Origin: Sporosarcina globispora
GTDB taxonomy: Bacteria > Bacillota > Bacilli > Bacillales > Cytobacillaceae
Assembly (NCBI RefSeq): GCF_001274725.1
Contig: NZ_LGUF01000007.1
Location: 3,076,077 to 3,140,076, forward strand
Direction of reading: 5' to 3'
Length of the DNA: 64,000 bases
In this document: piece after piece, positions 26,180 through 36,615 of the stretch
How the letters are laid out: each line of letters begins with the position of its first letter
How positions within the stretch are numbered: position 1 is the first letter of the stretch
Program-made: the position numbers and the translations under genes
Notes under the pieces: model-generated
Told to the model about the DNA's origin: nothing
What the model saw: the letters and a program-made list of their open reading frames with translations, nothing else
The model's database searches: none

Positions 26180-29100
26180 ATGGAAATTCATTCATTATTT
26201 AAAAAAACAGCTGTTGTTGCGTTATCAGCTGGTTTAGTCATTTCACCGATTCACTCGGTATTATCCACCGAAGCATTCGCAAAAGAGCTTAAAACAGAGG
26301 ACATTCTGTCTTCCTTGACAAAAGAACAGCGTGAAGCATTACATCAGTTACAATTGAACGATCATTCTGGCCTGCAAGGTTTTAATGAGGCGGATCTAGA
26401 ATCGAAAGAAGACATATCCGTCATTGTCAAATTTAAATCAAAACCTAGTAAAGTGGCTGTATTGGACGCAGCTGTAAAAGGGAAAACATTAAAAAATGAA
26501 GATGCAGCTGCACAAGTCGAAAAGGAACATAAAACTTTCAAAGAAGATATTAAAAAATACTTGCCTCATGAGAACTCCAAATCGAAAAGTATTTCTAATT
26601 CCATCACCCAGACGTTCAAAAAAGCTTATAACGGCGTAGCCATGAAATTGCCGGGAGATCAAGTAAAGCTCCTTTTAGAATCGGATGTCGTCCAAGCTGT
26701 CTACAAAAACCAGACCTTTACGGTTGATCCTATTAAGCAAGATCTGCCAAAGGATGTTGATCGAGAAATCACTACTTCGGTTGAGAGTATTCCTTATTTA
26801 AAGATTGATAAGTTACATAAGAAAGGTATTACTGGAGAAGGCGTAAAAGTAGCCGTTCTTGATACAGGAATTGACTATAATCACCCTGATTTAAAGGATG
26901 CTTACAAAGGCGGATATGATTTTGTCGATAATGATAATGACCCAATGGAAACAACATATGCGGAATGGGAGAAATCAAATCAGCCTGAGTATTCTCCATA
27001 TGGAAGTGCCTATTATACTTCGCATGGCACGCATGTCTCTGGAACGATCGCAGGTCAGAACAAAAATGATAGTGAAGTGTCTGTAGTGGGTGTCGCGCCA
27101 GATGCTGACCTTTATGTATACCGTGTTTTAGGACCATATGGAAGCGGAACATCTGAAGCGGTCATCGCAGGTATTGAAAAAGCAGTGGAAGATGGTATGG
27201 ATGTCATGAACCTTTCATTAGGGGCAACGGTTAATGATCCGTATTATCCAACGAGCACAGCGATTAATTACGCGGTGTTAAATGGTGTGACCGCTGTTGT
27301 TTCTGCAGGGAATTCTGGTCCAGATTCGAACACAGTAGGCTCTCCTGGAACAGCGGCACTGGCACTTACTGTCGGAGCAAGTGATGTTCCTGTTGCGCTA
27401 ACGACGTTTACAGGAAGCATTTCAGGAAACTGGTCCACTGAGCTTATCAGCATGGGAAGAAGCTTTGCGGATGATTTCTCCACTTTAAATGGGCAATCTC
27501 TTGAGCTTGTCGATGTAGGCTTAGGTACACAAGAGGAATATGCAGGCAAAGATGTTAAAGGGAGAATTGCTTTTGTTCAACGCGGGAATTTTGCCCTCAA
27601 TGACAAAATCAGATTTGCCAAAGAACATGGTGCGAAAGCTGTTATTATGTATAACAATGTGGACGGACAGATCGGCGTGAATCTAGGGGAATCAACTGTA
27701 TTTGTTCCGGCTTTCTCTATGACCAAAGCAGCAGGTGAGCAATTAAAAGCGAAAATTGCGCAAGGAAACACGACCTTTACGTTCTCCAACTTGAAAGATA
27801 TCGTTTCCGAAGGAGATAAATTAGCTGACTTCAGTTCAAGAGGGCCAGTCAATGGTAATTATGATATGAAACCAGAGGTCGTTGCTCCTGGAGTAAGCGT
27901 TCTATCTACATTCCCTTCCTATATGATTGATCACGAGCATCAGGAAGATTATAAGTATGCTTATGCACGTCTTTCAGGAACATCTATGGCGGCACCGCAC
28001 ACGGCTGGAATCGCCGCATTATTATTAGAGGCGAATCCGAAACTTGATCCAGATGACATTAAAACGGTTCTAATGAATACGGCAGATCCATTAAATGGTG
28101 AGTATAGTTTGTATGAAGTGGGTGCTGGCCGAGTCGACCCTTATCAAGCCATCCATGGCCAAATGAAAATGCAAGTGACCGATGAAACCGACATTCCAGA
28201 TGGCGAAGATTTCGTGAAGGTTAAGAATCCATCCGGAGATATAAACTTTGGCATTCATTTTGGTGCGGAAGGCAGCAATGTAAGAGCGAATGAAAGCATA
28301 AGTTTTACAAACAACAGTGATATCACTAAGAATTTCACAGTTTCTATCGAAGAAAATGCAGCAGAAGGTACGAACAGTCTAAGTAAAAATGGCGTCTCCG
28401 TTAGCACCAGTAAAAACATTAAAGTTAAAGCAAACCAAGAAGTGAAACAAAATGTATTCTTGACAGCGCCTAAAACGGCTAAAGCAGGACGATACGAAGG
28501 GTTTGTTGTATTGACAAACAAAGAAGATTCGTCCGATAAGTATCGCATTCCATTTAACTTTAGAATTACAAAAGATGGATTAAGCTCCCTAGACCTGCTT
28601 ACACCCACCATTTCACCGCCATACTTAAATCAAGGAAGAACGACGATTGATAATCGTTTAGGTGCTCTAGTTATATTCAATTTAAGTTCACCAGGGAAAA
28701 CAATGGATGTCACCCTTCAAGATGGAGAAACGGGGAAAGACTTAGGTCTAATCGGAACGCTGGATTTAACTTCTACACCTCTGGATAAAGACCTTTTCCT
28801 ATTTGCGTTTAATGGAAGCTACTATCCATTTACTGGGTACTCCAAACAGCCTATAGCAGAAGAAGCGAGTTATGCAAAGCCTGGGCACTATAAGTTGAAT
28901 TTTACGACAACAAGTCAAACTGGAAAAGTGACAGAAGAAGCGCGGGATATTTACATCGATATTGACGATCCGACATTTACAAGCTCGTTAGATGGACCAT
29001 CTCCGTTTGTTGAATATAAGCCAGGTCAAGCAACCTATCCATTTGAAATTCAAGTAACGGATCCACTTGTGGAAGAGATGCAAAATGCTGGAGTAGATAT

Positions 29101-30262
29101 CGATCAATCTTCGAATTCAGTCATTTATACTTGGGGTGATTGGGGCTTCCCATCCAATCCGATTCCAATGGATAAAGACGGCAAATGGGCAGAGGAAGTC
29201 GCAATGGAAGAATCTATGCCAGCATTAAGATTTACATTATCTGGACTTGATTTTGCCGGTAATGCCCCACTAACGAAAGAATATTTCTTTGTCAAAGAAG
29301 GGACACCTGTAACGTATACAAAAAGCGATATCAAAAAAGTAAAAACAGGTGAAACGATTAAAGGCCAATTATTCCTGGATAATGTAAGCGATGCAAAAGA
29401 AGTCGTTTGGAACATGAAAGAGCAATATGGCAATGCAATGGACTTAGTCGATGCTAAACTAGCTGAAGGATTTGCCAATAGAGGAACGATATCAGTAAAT
29501 GGTGACGAAGTGAAGGTTGTCTTCAACGATGCCAATGTGACATTTGATCATACGGCAGTTGTCGATGTTACTTTAAAGATAACTGATGAAATCTTCACTA
29601 CAGGAGCTAGCATTAATCCAACGGCAACTGTGAAAAATAGTCAAAATGAATCAAGCAAACTGCTTAACGCCGGTTACGCTTTTGAGATTTCGCCGCAATT
29701 CAATGCCGCATATGGCTATGTATTGCCAGATGGATTCGTCAATCCTGCAAATGGGCTGCAAATTAAGAAGGACTGGACAAAAGTTGGGGCATCGTTAAAG
29801 TTCAAAGAATCAAGCGGATTTGTTCTTGACGCTACTTCTCTGATAAAAGAAAGAGCAGATTACAGGGTAGAAAAGCTTCCTTTAAGTAAAGATCCATATA
29901 TTTTAGAGATTAAAGTGCCTGGTCACTTTGAAGTACACAGCAAACAAAATATTGGGTTTGAATATAAGGGAGAACTATTTGGCAAAAGTCATTATGTCAA
30001 CCCAATCTATATTACTGCAGGTGATGTCAACCAAGACAACGTTATTGACGTTTTAGATGCAATAGACATCCAAAAAGCTTGGAAGACGGACAACCGTGCA
30101 GCTGATATTAATTTTGATGGCACTGTGGACGCAAAAGACATTGGTTTTGTCCAAGAAAACTATTTATTACAAAACAAATATATAGAAAATCCTCCAGCTC
30201 CAAAGGAAAAACATGACGGTAAGACATTAGAAAGTATTTTGAAAGAGTTGGGAATTCAGTAA
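26180..30262 (+). CDS. vpr: Vpr-type secreted subtilisin-like serine protease with PA and dockerin-like domains
   Basis: A 1360-residue S8 protease. A signal peptide covers about residues 1-35 (TAVVALSAGLVISPIHS, likely cut after AFA). An inhibitor I9-type propeptide follows (about 75-190). The catalytic domain has Asp in VLDTGID (about 228), His in SHGTHVSG (about 282) and Ser in GTSMAAPH (about 602); a PA domain (about 450-545; GRIAFVQRGNFALNDKI) interrupts it, as in Vpr. Next come a Fn3-like domain and several beta-sandwich modules. Residues about 1280-1335 hold two dockerin/EF-hand-like repeats (DVNQDNVIDVLDAIDI and DINFDGTVDAKDIGF). It is longer than B. subtilis Vpr (about 800). GCGGGGG precedes the ATG. 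The upstream RNPP-like regulator may control it. Confidence 0.88.
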   Translation: MEIHSLFKKTAVVALSAGLVISPIHSVLSTEAFAKELKTEDILSSLTKEQREALHQLQLNDHSGLQGFNEADLESKEDISVIVKFKSKPSKVAVLDAAVKGKTLKNEDAAAQVEKEHKTFKEDIKKYLPHENSKSKSISNSITQTFKKAYNGVAMKLPGDQVKLLLESDVVQAVYKNQTFTVDPIKQDLPKDVDREITTSVESIPYLKIDKLHKKGITGEGVKVAVLDTGIDYNHPDLKDAYKGGYDFVDNDNDPMETTYAEWEKSNQPEYSPYGSAYYTSHGTHVSGTIAGQNKNDSEVSVVGVAPDADLYVYRVLGPYGSGTSEAVIAGIEKAVEDGMDVMNLSLGATVNDPYYPTSTAINYAVLNGVTAVVSAGNSGPDSNTVGSPGTAALALTVGASDVPVALTTFTGSISGNWSTELISMGRSFADDFSTLNGQSLELVDVGLGTQEEYAGKDVKGRIAFVQRGNFALNDKIRFAKEHGAKAVIMYNNVDGQIGVNLGESTVFVPAFSMTKAAGEQLKAKIAQGNTTFTFSNLKDIVSEGDKLADFSSRGPVNGNYDMKPEVVAPGVSVLSTFPSYMIDHEHQEDYKYAYARLSGTSMAAPHTAGIAALLLEANPKLDPDDIKTVLMNTADPLNGEYSLYEVGAGRVDPYQAIHGQMKMQVTDETDIPDGEDFVKVKNPSGDINFGIHFGAEGSNVRANESISFTNNSDITKNFTVSIEENAAEGTNSLSKNGVSVSTSKNIKVKANQEVKQNVFLTAPKTAKAGRYEGFVVLTNKEDSSDKYRIPFNFRITKDGLSSLDLLTPTISPPYLNQGRTTIDNRLGALVIFNLSSPGKTMDVTLQDGETGKDLGLIGTLDLTSTPLDKDLFLFAFNGSYYPFTGYSKQPIAEEASYAKPGHYKLNFTTTSQTGKVTEEARDIYIDIDDPTFTSSLDGPSPFVEYKPGQATYPFEIQVTDPLVEEMQNAGVDIDQSSNSVIYTWGDWGFPSNPIPMDKDGKWAEEVAMEESMPALRFTLSGLDFAGNAPLTKEYFFVKEGTPVTYTKSDIKKVKTGETIKGQLFLDNVSDAKEVVWNMKEQYGNAMDLVDAKLAEGFANRGTISVNGDEVKVVFNDANVTFDHTAVVDVTLKITDEIFTTGASINPTATVKNSQNESSKLLNAGYAFEISPQFNAAYGYVLPDGFVNPANGLQIKKDWTKVGASLKFKESSGFVLDATSLIKERADYRVEKLPLSKDPYILEIKVPGHFEVHSKQNIGFEYKGELFGKSHYVNPIYITAGDVNQDNVIDVLDAIDIQKAWKTDNRAADINFDGTVDAKDIGFVQENYLLQNKYIENPPAPKEKHDGKTLESILKELGIQ

Positions 30263-30406
30263 TAGACTTACAAAATAGTAGACTGATAGGTGAAACTAAA
30301 CTCCTATTATTTGGTTAGTGTAGAGGGAACTGTTGGCTCTCATGAATAAACTTCGTAAGTAAAAGGAATTAAGAAAATTTACCCAAATTTCTTAGGTGGA
30401 TTTAAC

Positions 30407-30455
30407 ATACTAAAAGCAATAATCAAAGATGATCGTTGCTTTTAGTATCATTTTA
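30407..30455 (+). terminator. Rho-independent terminator of the protease gene
   Basis: ATACTAAAAGCAA (30407-30419) pairs over 13 bases with TTGCTTTTAGTAT (30436-30448), followed by CATTTTAA. Confidence 0.75.
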
Positions 30456-30486
30456 ATAATAATACGTATTCAGATGGGTGTTTAAT

Positions 30487-30699
30487 ATGAAAAAAAATGA
30501 TAATTGAAAAGAAAATCAAAGAATACTAAATGAACAAAATAATATCAGGCTGATAATGCTTCCATTTGAACAAATTTTGTTTTTCCATACCGATCACACA
30601 CCTTTTTTAGAGTAATAGTATAAGTATGTCCAAGATTTAGAGATTCATTGCAATTATCAAAAGAAAACCTATTGGTGGTGGCTTGTCGGCACCAGCTAA
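30487..30699 (+). pseudogene. Possible degenerate small gene of unknown type
   Basis: One frame starting at an ATG behind GGGTG reads MKKNDN, stop, then 35 codons including NNIRLIMLPFEQILFFH, two stops, and a further 23 codons with a YWWWLVGTS ending. Three in-frame stops break a frame that otherwise looks protein-like, with aromatic and charged composition unlike random AT-rich DNA. I do not recognise the family. It may be a decayed gene, or chance. Confidence 0.25.
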
Positions 30700-30755
30700 A
30701 AAAATCATTATTCAAAAAAAGAAAAATGTTGTTACATTATAGAAAAAAGTTAAAC

Positions 30756-30788
30756 AACCTTGCCTTAACTATAATTAAGGCAAGGTTT
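30756..30788 (-). terminator. Hairpin, probable terminator of the thiC/small-protein unit
   Basis: AACCTTGCCTTAA (30756-30768) pairs with TTAAGGCAAGGTT (30775-30787), a 13-base-pair stem with a six-base loop. On the minus strand it is followed by GTTTAACTTTTTT, so it best serves the minus-strand genes that end at 30834. Confidence 0.7.
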
Positions 30789-30833
30789 CTTGTGCAATCT
30801 CTTAGCTTTATTTCTTATGAGGCGTTTTATTTA

Positions 30834-31001
30834 CTAATAATATAAAACATTTACTTTATTACACTTGATACATTTTTCATGATGTTGATTTCCTATAAAA
30901 TGATGATCACAATTTTGCTGGATCTCTTTTAAACTTTTCTCCAAAAAAGCAAGGTGAGTTTTGAGTTGATTAATTTCCTCTTCAATTTTTTCGACCTTCA
31001 C
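30834..31001 (-). CDS. Small coiled-coil protein with Cys/His cluster (55 aa, function unknown)
   Basis: A GTG start at 30999-31001 lies 8 bases behind AGGGGGG and gives a 55-residue protein; a longer frame reaching 31043 would overlap the end of thiC and lacks a site. Residues 1-28 form a charged heptad-like helix (KIEEEINQLKTHLAFLEKSLKEI). The C-terminal half has CDHHF, then HHEKCIKCNKV: one cysteine, several histidines and a CxxC, arranged like a small zinc ribbon. It is directly downstream of thiC and probably co-transcribed. I do not recognise a family; a metal-binding role is inferred from the residues only. Confidence 0.55.
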   Translation of the reverse strand: MKVEKIEEEINQLKTHLAFLEKSLKEIQQNCDHHFIGNQHHEKCIKCNKVNVLYY

Positions 31002-31023
31002 CCTAATAACCCCCCTATGAAAG

Positions 31024-32850
<1,827 letters not shown>

Positions 32851-32896
32851 CTAGAACACAACAAGTGGAAAGCTTATAAAAGCTTATGAAGTACAT

Positions 32897-32932
32897 AAAA
32901 AAGCCGGTGTCCAATAAATGGTTGGACCCGGC
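32897..32932 (-). terminator. Riboswitch-controlled terminator of thiC
   Basis: On the minus strand GCCGGGTCCAA pairs with TTGGACACCGGC (one bulge) around a short loop, followed by six U (A-run at 32897-32902). It lies between the TPP aptamer and thiC, so TPP binding should favour this hairpin and stop transcription. Confidence 0.85.
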
Positions 32933-32968
32933 TAATATGTATACAGAAGTAGTATTACTATCATGACG

Positions 32969-33067
32969 CTTCTAACTTCCCCACGCTGGTATGAACCAGA
33001 TCAGGTCCCAAGAGTCAAGAAACTTCAACGTGTTTCTTTCTCAGCCCAACTTATTGGACTCCCCTAG
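32969..33067 (-). promoter_or_regulatory. TPP (THI element) riboswitch
   Basis: The minus strand shows all conserved THI-box parts in order: GGGGAGT at the P1/P2 start (about 33063), GGGCTGAGA (about 33045), GGGACCTGATCTGG with the thiamine pyrimidine/pyrophosphate-binding core (about 33005) and ACCAGCGTGGGGAAG (about 32990). It controls thiC through the terminator downstream. Confidence 0.97.
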
Positions 33068-33338
33068 TTATTTCTATTCAATTTGATATTAGTATACATG
33101 AGACTTCATTAAAATAAAAGGGAAATTTAGAAAATGAGGCTGAGGGACGAGGCTGGGAAACGATGCACATTAGAGTAGTTTCTTCAATAATCAGGTGCTT
33201 TTCTTAAGATTAAGAAGGCATACTTTTTGAATTGGACCAATTTATTGATAAAGCTTTGTAAGAAGGAGATTTTGATTTTATTGTTAAGAAGAGGGGATGA
33301 GTAGTTAAAGGAGAATTCACTGAATTTAATCAAACGTG
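33068..33338. other. Intergenic region with no recognised gene
   Basis: AT-rich sequence between the TPP riboswitch and the sspH unit. A frame near 33220-33330 reads protein-like fragments (LDQFIDKAL, GDFDFIVKKRG) but is interrupted by stops every 10-16 codons, so I do not call a gene. The thiC promoter must lie at its left end. Confidence 0.5.
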
Positions 33339-33364
33339 AAACCACCACCCGAAGGTGGAGGTTT
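33339..33364 (-). terminator. GC-rich hairpin downstream of sspH
   Basis: AAACCACCACC (33339-33349) pairs with GGTGGAGGTTT (33354-33364) around CGAA, with one A-A mismatch. On the minus strand it lies 24 bases beyond the sspH stop and is followed by only a weak T-rich stretch. It could also be a relic of an IS200/IS605-type end, which carry similar hairpins; no transposase or TnpB remnant is visible. Confidence 0.45.
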
Positions 33365-33387
33365 ATGATGGGGAATTATTTAATAAA

Positions 33388-33567
33388 TTATTGTTCATTT
33401 AAGCTTGTTACAGAAACACTTTGTTTATTATTTGGATTATCAAGGGAATGGATTGTAGCTGTTCCATTTTGTTCATCCACGTGCTCAATGTAAATTCCTT
33501 CTCCATTATAGGTTACATTAGCCATAATTGACGAAGAAGCAATTTCTTGTGCTCGTTGTGCATTCAT
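33388..33567 (-). CDS. sspH: H-type small acid-soluble spore protein
   Basis: A 59-residue protein starting MNAQRAQEIASSSIMANVTY, nearly the family consensus, followed by GEGIYIEHVDEQNGTATIH and a polar tail. H-type SASPs are made in the developing forespore as minor coat-independent spore-core proteins; their biochemical role is not settled. AAAGGAGG sits 8 bases before the ATG at 33565-33567; the longer frame beginning at 33576 would start inside that site. Its presence shows the host is a spore former. It is monocistronic. Confidence 0.93.
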   Translation of the reverse strand: MNAQRAQEIASSSIMANVTYNGEGIYIEHVDEQNGTATIHSLDNPNNKQSVSVTSLNEQ

Positions 33568-33817
33568 TGTAGGCACCTCCTTTTGACTTTAATAGTTATA
33601 ATATTTGTTCCAAATAACTTAGATATACTTGTTGTAATTGAAACTACTTCCATGTTCAAGCTGATTTTCTCGTTAATCAGAAGTAAGACATGACCGAAAT
33701 TTTTTACCTGAAGGGTATAGCTATTAACATAGGATTAAAAAAATTATGAAAAAAATAATATGTCAAAATTGGTCTTTATATGTTATATTAATAAAAAATT
33801 AATATATCAATTTAAAT

Positions 33818-34000
33818 AAGTGCTCACTTTTGGTGAGGTAAAAGGGAAACTAGTGAAAATCTAGTACAGCCCCCGCTACTGTAATAGCTGATGAAATTAC
33901 AATGCCACTGAGAAATCGGGAAGGTGTAAGAGTAAGAAGAAGCTTAAGTCAGGAAACCTGCTTATTAAAACGACACTTGCTTTTCGGAGGGAGAAGTATA
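33818..34000 (+). promoter_or_regulatory. Cobalamin (adenosylcobalamin) riboswitch
   Basis: A complete B12 aptamer: the start AAGTGCTCACTTTTGGTGAG, the AAAAGGGAAACTAGTG segment, the AGCCCCCGCTACTGTAA core (about 33870-33885), GCCACTG (about 33904) and the AAGTCAGGAAACCTGC hairpin (about 33946-33961). A terminator follows before the first gene. It should switch off the operon when adenosylcobalamin is plentiful. Confidence 0.96.
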
Positions 34001-34063
34001 GGCGGGACAATTATGATCAATTGTTTTTGAGTTTCAGTATGCTTATCTTTTTACTGTCATTTC

Positions 34064-34106
34064 AAATGCCTGTATTCCTTAAAAAAGGAGTGCAGGCATT
34101 TTTTAT
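34064..34106 (+). terminator. Leader terminator of the cobalamin operon
   Basis: AAATGCCTG...TTCCTT (34064-34080) pairs with AAGGA...GCAGGCATT (34085-34100) around an A-rich loop, followed by six T. It lies between the B12 riboswitch and cbiH60 and is the expected expression platform. Confidence 0.88.
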
Positions 34107-34212
34107 TTGGGCAGAAAGCATTGAACTTATAGAATCGTCTAGCAGCATCGCCTGCCCCCTCGCTTGCAGGGGAGGCAAGGTGCATGCGCTTTTCTTAATT
34201 GGAGGTAGGCCT

Positions 34213-35835
34213 ATGAAAAAGGGGAAAATCTTTGTAGTTGGCTTCGGTCCAGGTGATCGTGAGCATATAACAAAACGGGCAGTAGATGCATTGCAGCAGA
34301 GTGATTGCATTATCGGCTACAAAACATACGTAGAGCTGATTGAATCTTTCGTAACAGCAAGTTCCATTGTCAGTACCGGGATGACAGAGGAGGTATCGCG
34401 TGCGCAGGATGCAGTAAAGAGAGCTGAAGATGGCCATATTGTCTCAGTGATATCAAGTGGTGATTCGGGCGTATACGGCATGGCTGGATTAGTGTATGAA
34501 GTACTGATAGAGATGGGCTGGACTGAAGAAGAAGGTATCGAAGTTGAAATTGTTCCTGGCATCTCTGCGATTAATTCATGTGCGAGTTTATTGGGTGCAC
34601 CTGTCATGCATGATTCCTGCACCATCAGTCTGAGTGACCATTTAACACCCTGGACTGTTATTGCGAAGCGTATTGAAGCAGCAGGAATGGCGGATTTTGT
34701 TATTGCTTTATATAATCCGAAAAGCGGCAGGCGGACACGCCAGATTGTCGAGGCGCAAAGGATCCTATTAAAATATCGATCTCCTGATACACCAGTGGGA
34801 CTTGTGAAAAGTGCCTATCGCGAAAATCAGAATGTCGTTCTGACTACCCTGGCGGAAATGCTCGATCATGATATAGGCATGCTGACAACAGTTGTGATCG
34901 GGAATTCCTCCACTTTCTTTTATGACAACAAGATCATTACGCCTCGAGGCTATCAGCGTAAATATACCCTGGGTGAAGAGAAGCAAAGCTTAAAGCCGCA
35001 TCAGCGTTTGAAAAAGGAAGCGGAGCCATGGGCATTGGATCAGGAAACTGGGGAAGCAAAGTCCGGCTATGAGCAGATCGAAAGTAAAAAACAAGAAGCC
35101 AGCTCACTGGATATGGCTTTTAAGGCTCTATCGATGGTGACGAATTCGGAAATTGACCAGACACATTTGGTACAGCAGCCGATCGAAGATATTTTTGAAT
35201 TTGCAGTTTCACCTGGTGTTGCGAATAAATTTATTACACCAGACCAAATGCGCGTATTGGCAGAAGCCGTTGGCGAGAAAGGCACCATGGAATACACACC
35301 GGATCATCGCTTTTTAATCAAGGTTCCAACCGGTGAGCCTCAATCGATTGTGGCAAAACTCGAACAAAATCATCTGACAGTCATGCCAGTTGGCGATGTT
35401 TTAAATTTAAAAGCCTGCGATTTTTGCTACGGGGAGAAAGCTGAATCTATACCATATGCGGAGGAAATTGCAGCTGAATTGGGCGGCTTAAAGCTTCCAA
35501 AAGAATTACATATTGGCTTTAATGGCTGCGGTATGGCCTGTTACCGGGCAGTATTTGATGATATCGGGATCGTTTACCGCAAGAAGAAATTTGATTTGTT
35601 TATCGGGGCAAAGCCGGTTGGGCGTACAGCGCATGCTGCACAGCCGGTAGCAGAAGGGATTGAACCTGATCAGCTGCTGCCTTTATTAAAGGAAATTATT
35701 GAAGAATACAAAGAAAATGCACATCCAAATGAGCGGCTTTTTAAATATTTTAAGCGCGTGAAAAAAATTCAGTATTTTAACTATCAGGATATGAGCTCCA
35801 AAATTGAAGTCGAGCCGGCACCATGCGGGGACTAG
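34213..35835 (+). CDS. cbiH60: CbiH60: cobalt-factor III C17-methyltransferase with C-terminal Fe-S domain
   Basis: A 540-residue two-domain protein. Residues 1-245 are an SAM-dependent tetrapyrrole methylase of the CbiH/CobJ type (GKIFVVGFGPGDREHITKRA at the start; VSSGDSGVYGM near 83). After a linker (about 260-310) the C-terminal 230 residues resemble a nitrite/sulfite-reductase half with ACDFC near 400 and NGCGMAC near 438, four cysteines for a 4Fe-4S centre. The same fusion in B. megaterium performs C17 methylation and ring contraction. The ATG at 34213 follows GGAGGT; the frame stays open upstream across the leader terminator, which is not coding. First gene of the operon. Confidence 0.93.
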   Translation: MKKGKIFVVGFGPGDREHITKRAVDALQQSDCIIGYKTYVELIESFVTASSIVSTGMTEEVSRAQDAVKRAEDGHIVSVISSGDSGVYGMAGLVYEVLIEMGWTEEEGIEVEIVPGISAINSCASLLGAPVMHDSCTISLSDHLTPWTVIAKRIEAAGMADFVIALYNPKSGRRTRQIVEAQRILLKYRSPDTPVGLVKSAYRENQNVVLTTLAEMLDHDIGMLTTVVIGNSSTFFYDNKIITPRGYQRKYTLGEEKQSLKPHQRLKKEAEPWALDQETGEAKSGYEQIESKKQEASSLDMAFKALSMVTNSEIDQTHLVQQPIEDIFEFAVSPGVANKFITPDQMRVLAEAVGEKGTMEYTPDHRFLIKVPTGEPQSIVAKLEQNHLTVMPVGDVLNLKACDFCYGEKAESIPYAEEIAAELGGLKLPKELHIGFNGCGMACYRAVFDDIGIVYRKKKFDLFIGAKPVGRTAHAAQPVAEGIEPDQLLPLLKEIIEEYKENAHPNERLFKYFKRVKKIQYFNYQDMSSKIEVEPAPCGD

Positions 35836-35844
35836 GAGGAATAC

Positions 35845-36615
35845 ATGATTTTATTTTTAGCAGGCACAAGTGATGCAAGAGCACTAGCCGTTCAATTGCA
35901 AAATCAAGGTTATCCCTTATTGGCAACAGTTGTCACAGAATCTGCAGCCGAAAGTTTAAAAGCAGAAGGTATTTCTTATAAAGTTGGACGGCTGTCAGAA
36001 GATGACATGACAGAGCTGATTCAATCGAAAAAGATGACGTGTGTAGTCGATGCCAGCCATCCCTATGCAGAAGAAGCGTCAAAAACGGCAATGGCAGCAG
36101 CTAAAGCATGTGACATTCCTTATTTTCGATATGAAAGACCAAATGAGGAGTTTACGTCACAGCTCATTACCAAAGTTGAAAGTTATGAAGATGCAGCTAA
36201 ATCAGCTCAAACCCATAAAGGGACGATCATGCTGACAACCGGAAGCAAAACGCTGGAAATATTCACAAAATATTTAATCCGTGATGACATCCGGCTTATT
36301 TGCAGGATGCTTCCAAACATGGGGAACATGGAAAAGTGCAATCAGCTAGGGATTAAACAAAAGGACATTATTGCGATCCAGGGTCCATTCACCGAATCAT
36401 TAAATAAAGCACTATGCGAGCAGTATGATGTGACGCTGATGATTACAAAAGAAAGCGGCAAAGTGGGGTCAGTGGATGAAAAAATGACAGCTGCTCTGGA
36501 ACTGGGGATTCCTGTTATTTTAATTAAGCGGCCGCAGCTGCAGTATGAAAACTTTTGCACTTCTTTCGAAGAAGTGACTCAACGATTGGGAGGATTTTAC
36601 TCATGGCAAACATGA
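35845..36615 (+). CDS. cbiJ: Cobalt-precorrin-6A reductase CbiJ
   Basis: A 256-residue reductase that uses a nicotinamide cofactor to reduce cobalt-precorrin-6A. It opens with the family motif ILFLAGTSDARALAVQL, then DASHPYAEEASK near 70 and the GTIMLTTGSKTLE segment near 126, all CbiJ/CobK features. Length is normal. AGGAGG lies 6 bases before the ATG, 9 bases behind cbiH60. Its last codons overlap the start of cbiC by 13 bases. Confidence 0.93.
   Translation: MILFLAGTSDARALAVQLQNQGYPLLATVVTESAAESLKAEGISYKVGRLSEDDMTELIQSKKMTCVVDASHPYAEEASKTAMAAAKACDIPYFRYERPNEEFTSQLITKVESYEDAAKSAQTHKGTIMLTTGSKTLEIFTKYLIRDDIRLICRMLPNMGNMEKCNQLGIKQKDIIAIQGPFTESLNKALCEQYDVTLMITKESGKVGSVDEKMTAALELGIPVILIKRPQLQYENFCTSFEEVTQRLGGFYSWQT

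Noticed and set aside
33339-33364. The repeat-like hairpin and other short palindromes as a CRISPR array.
   Set aside because: There is no regular series of direct repeats with spacers anywhere in the window and no cas gene.
34021-34212. N-terminal extension of cbiH60 in the open frame from 34021.
   Set aside because: The stretch contains the leader terminator of the riboswitch and has no start with a ribosome binding site; ATG 34213 follows GGAGGT and gives the family N-terminus.
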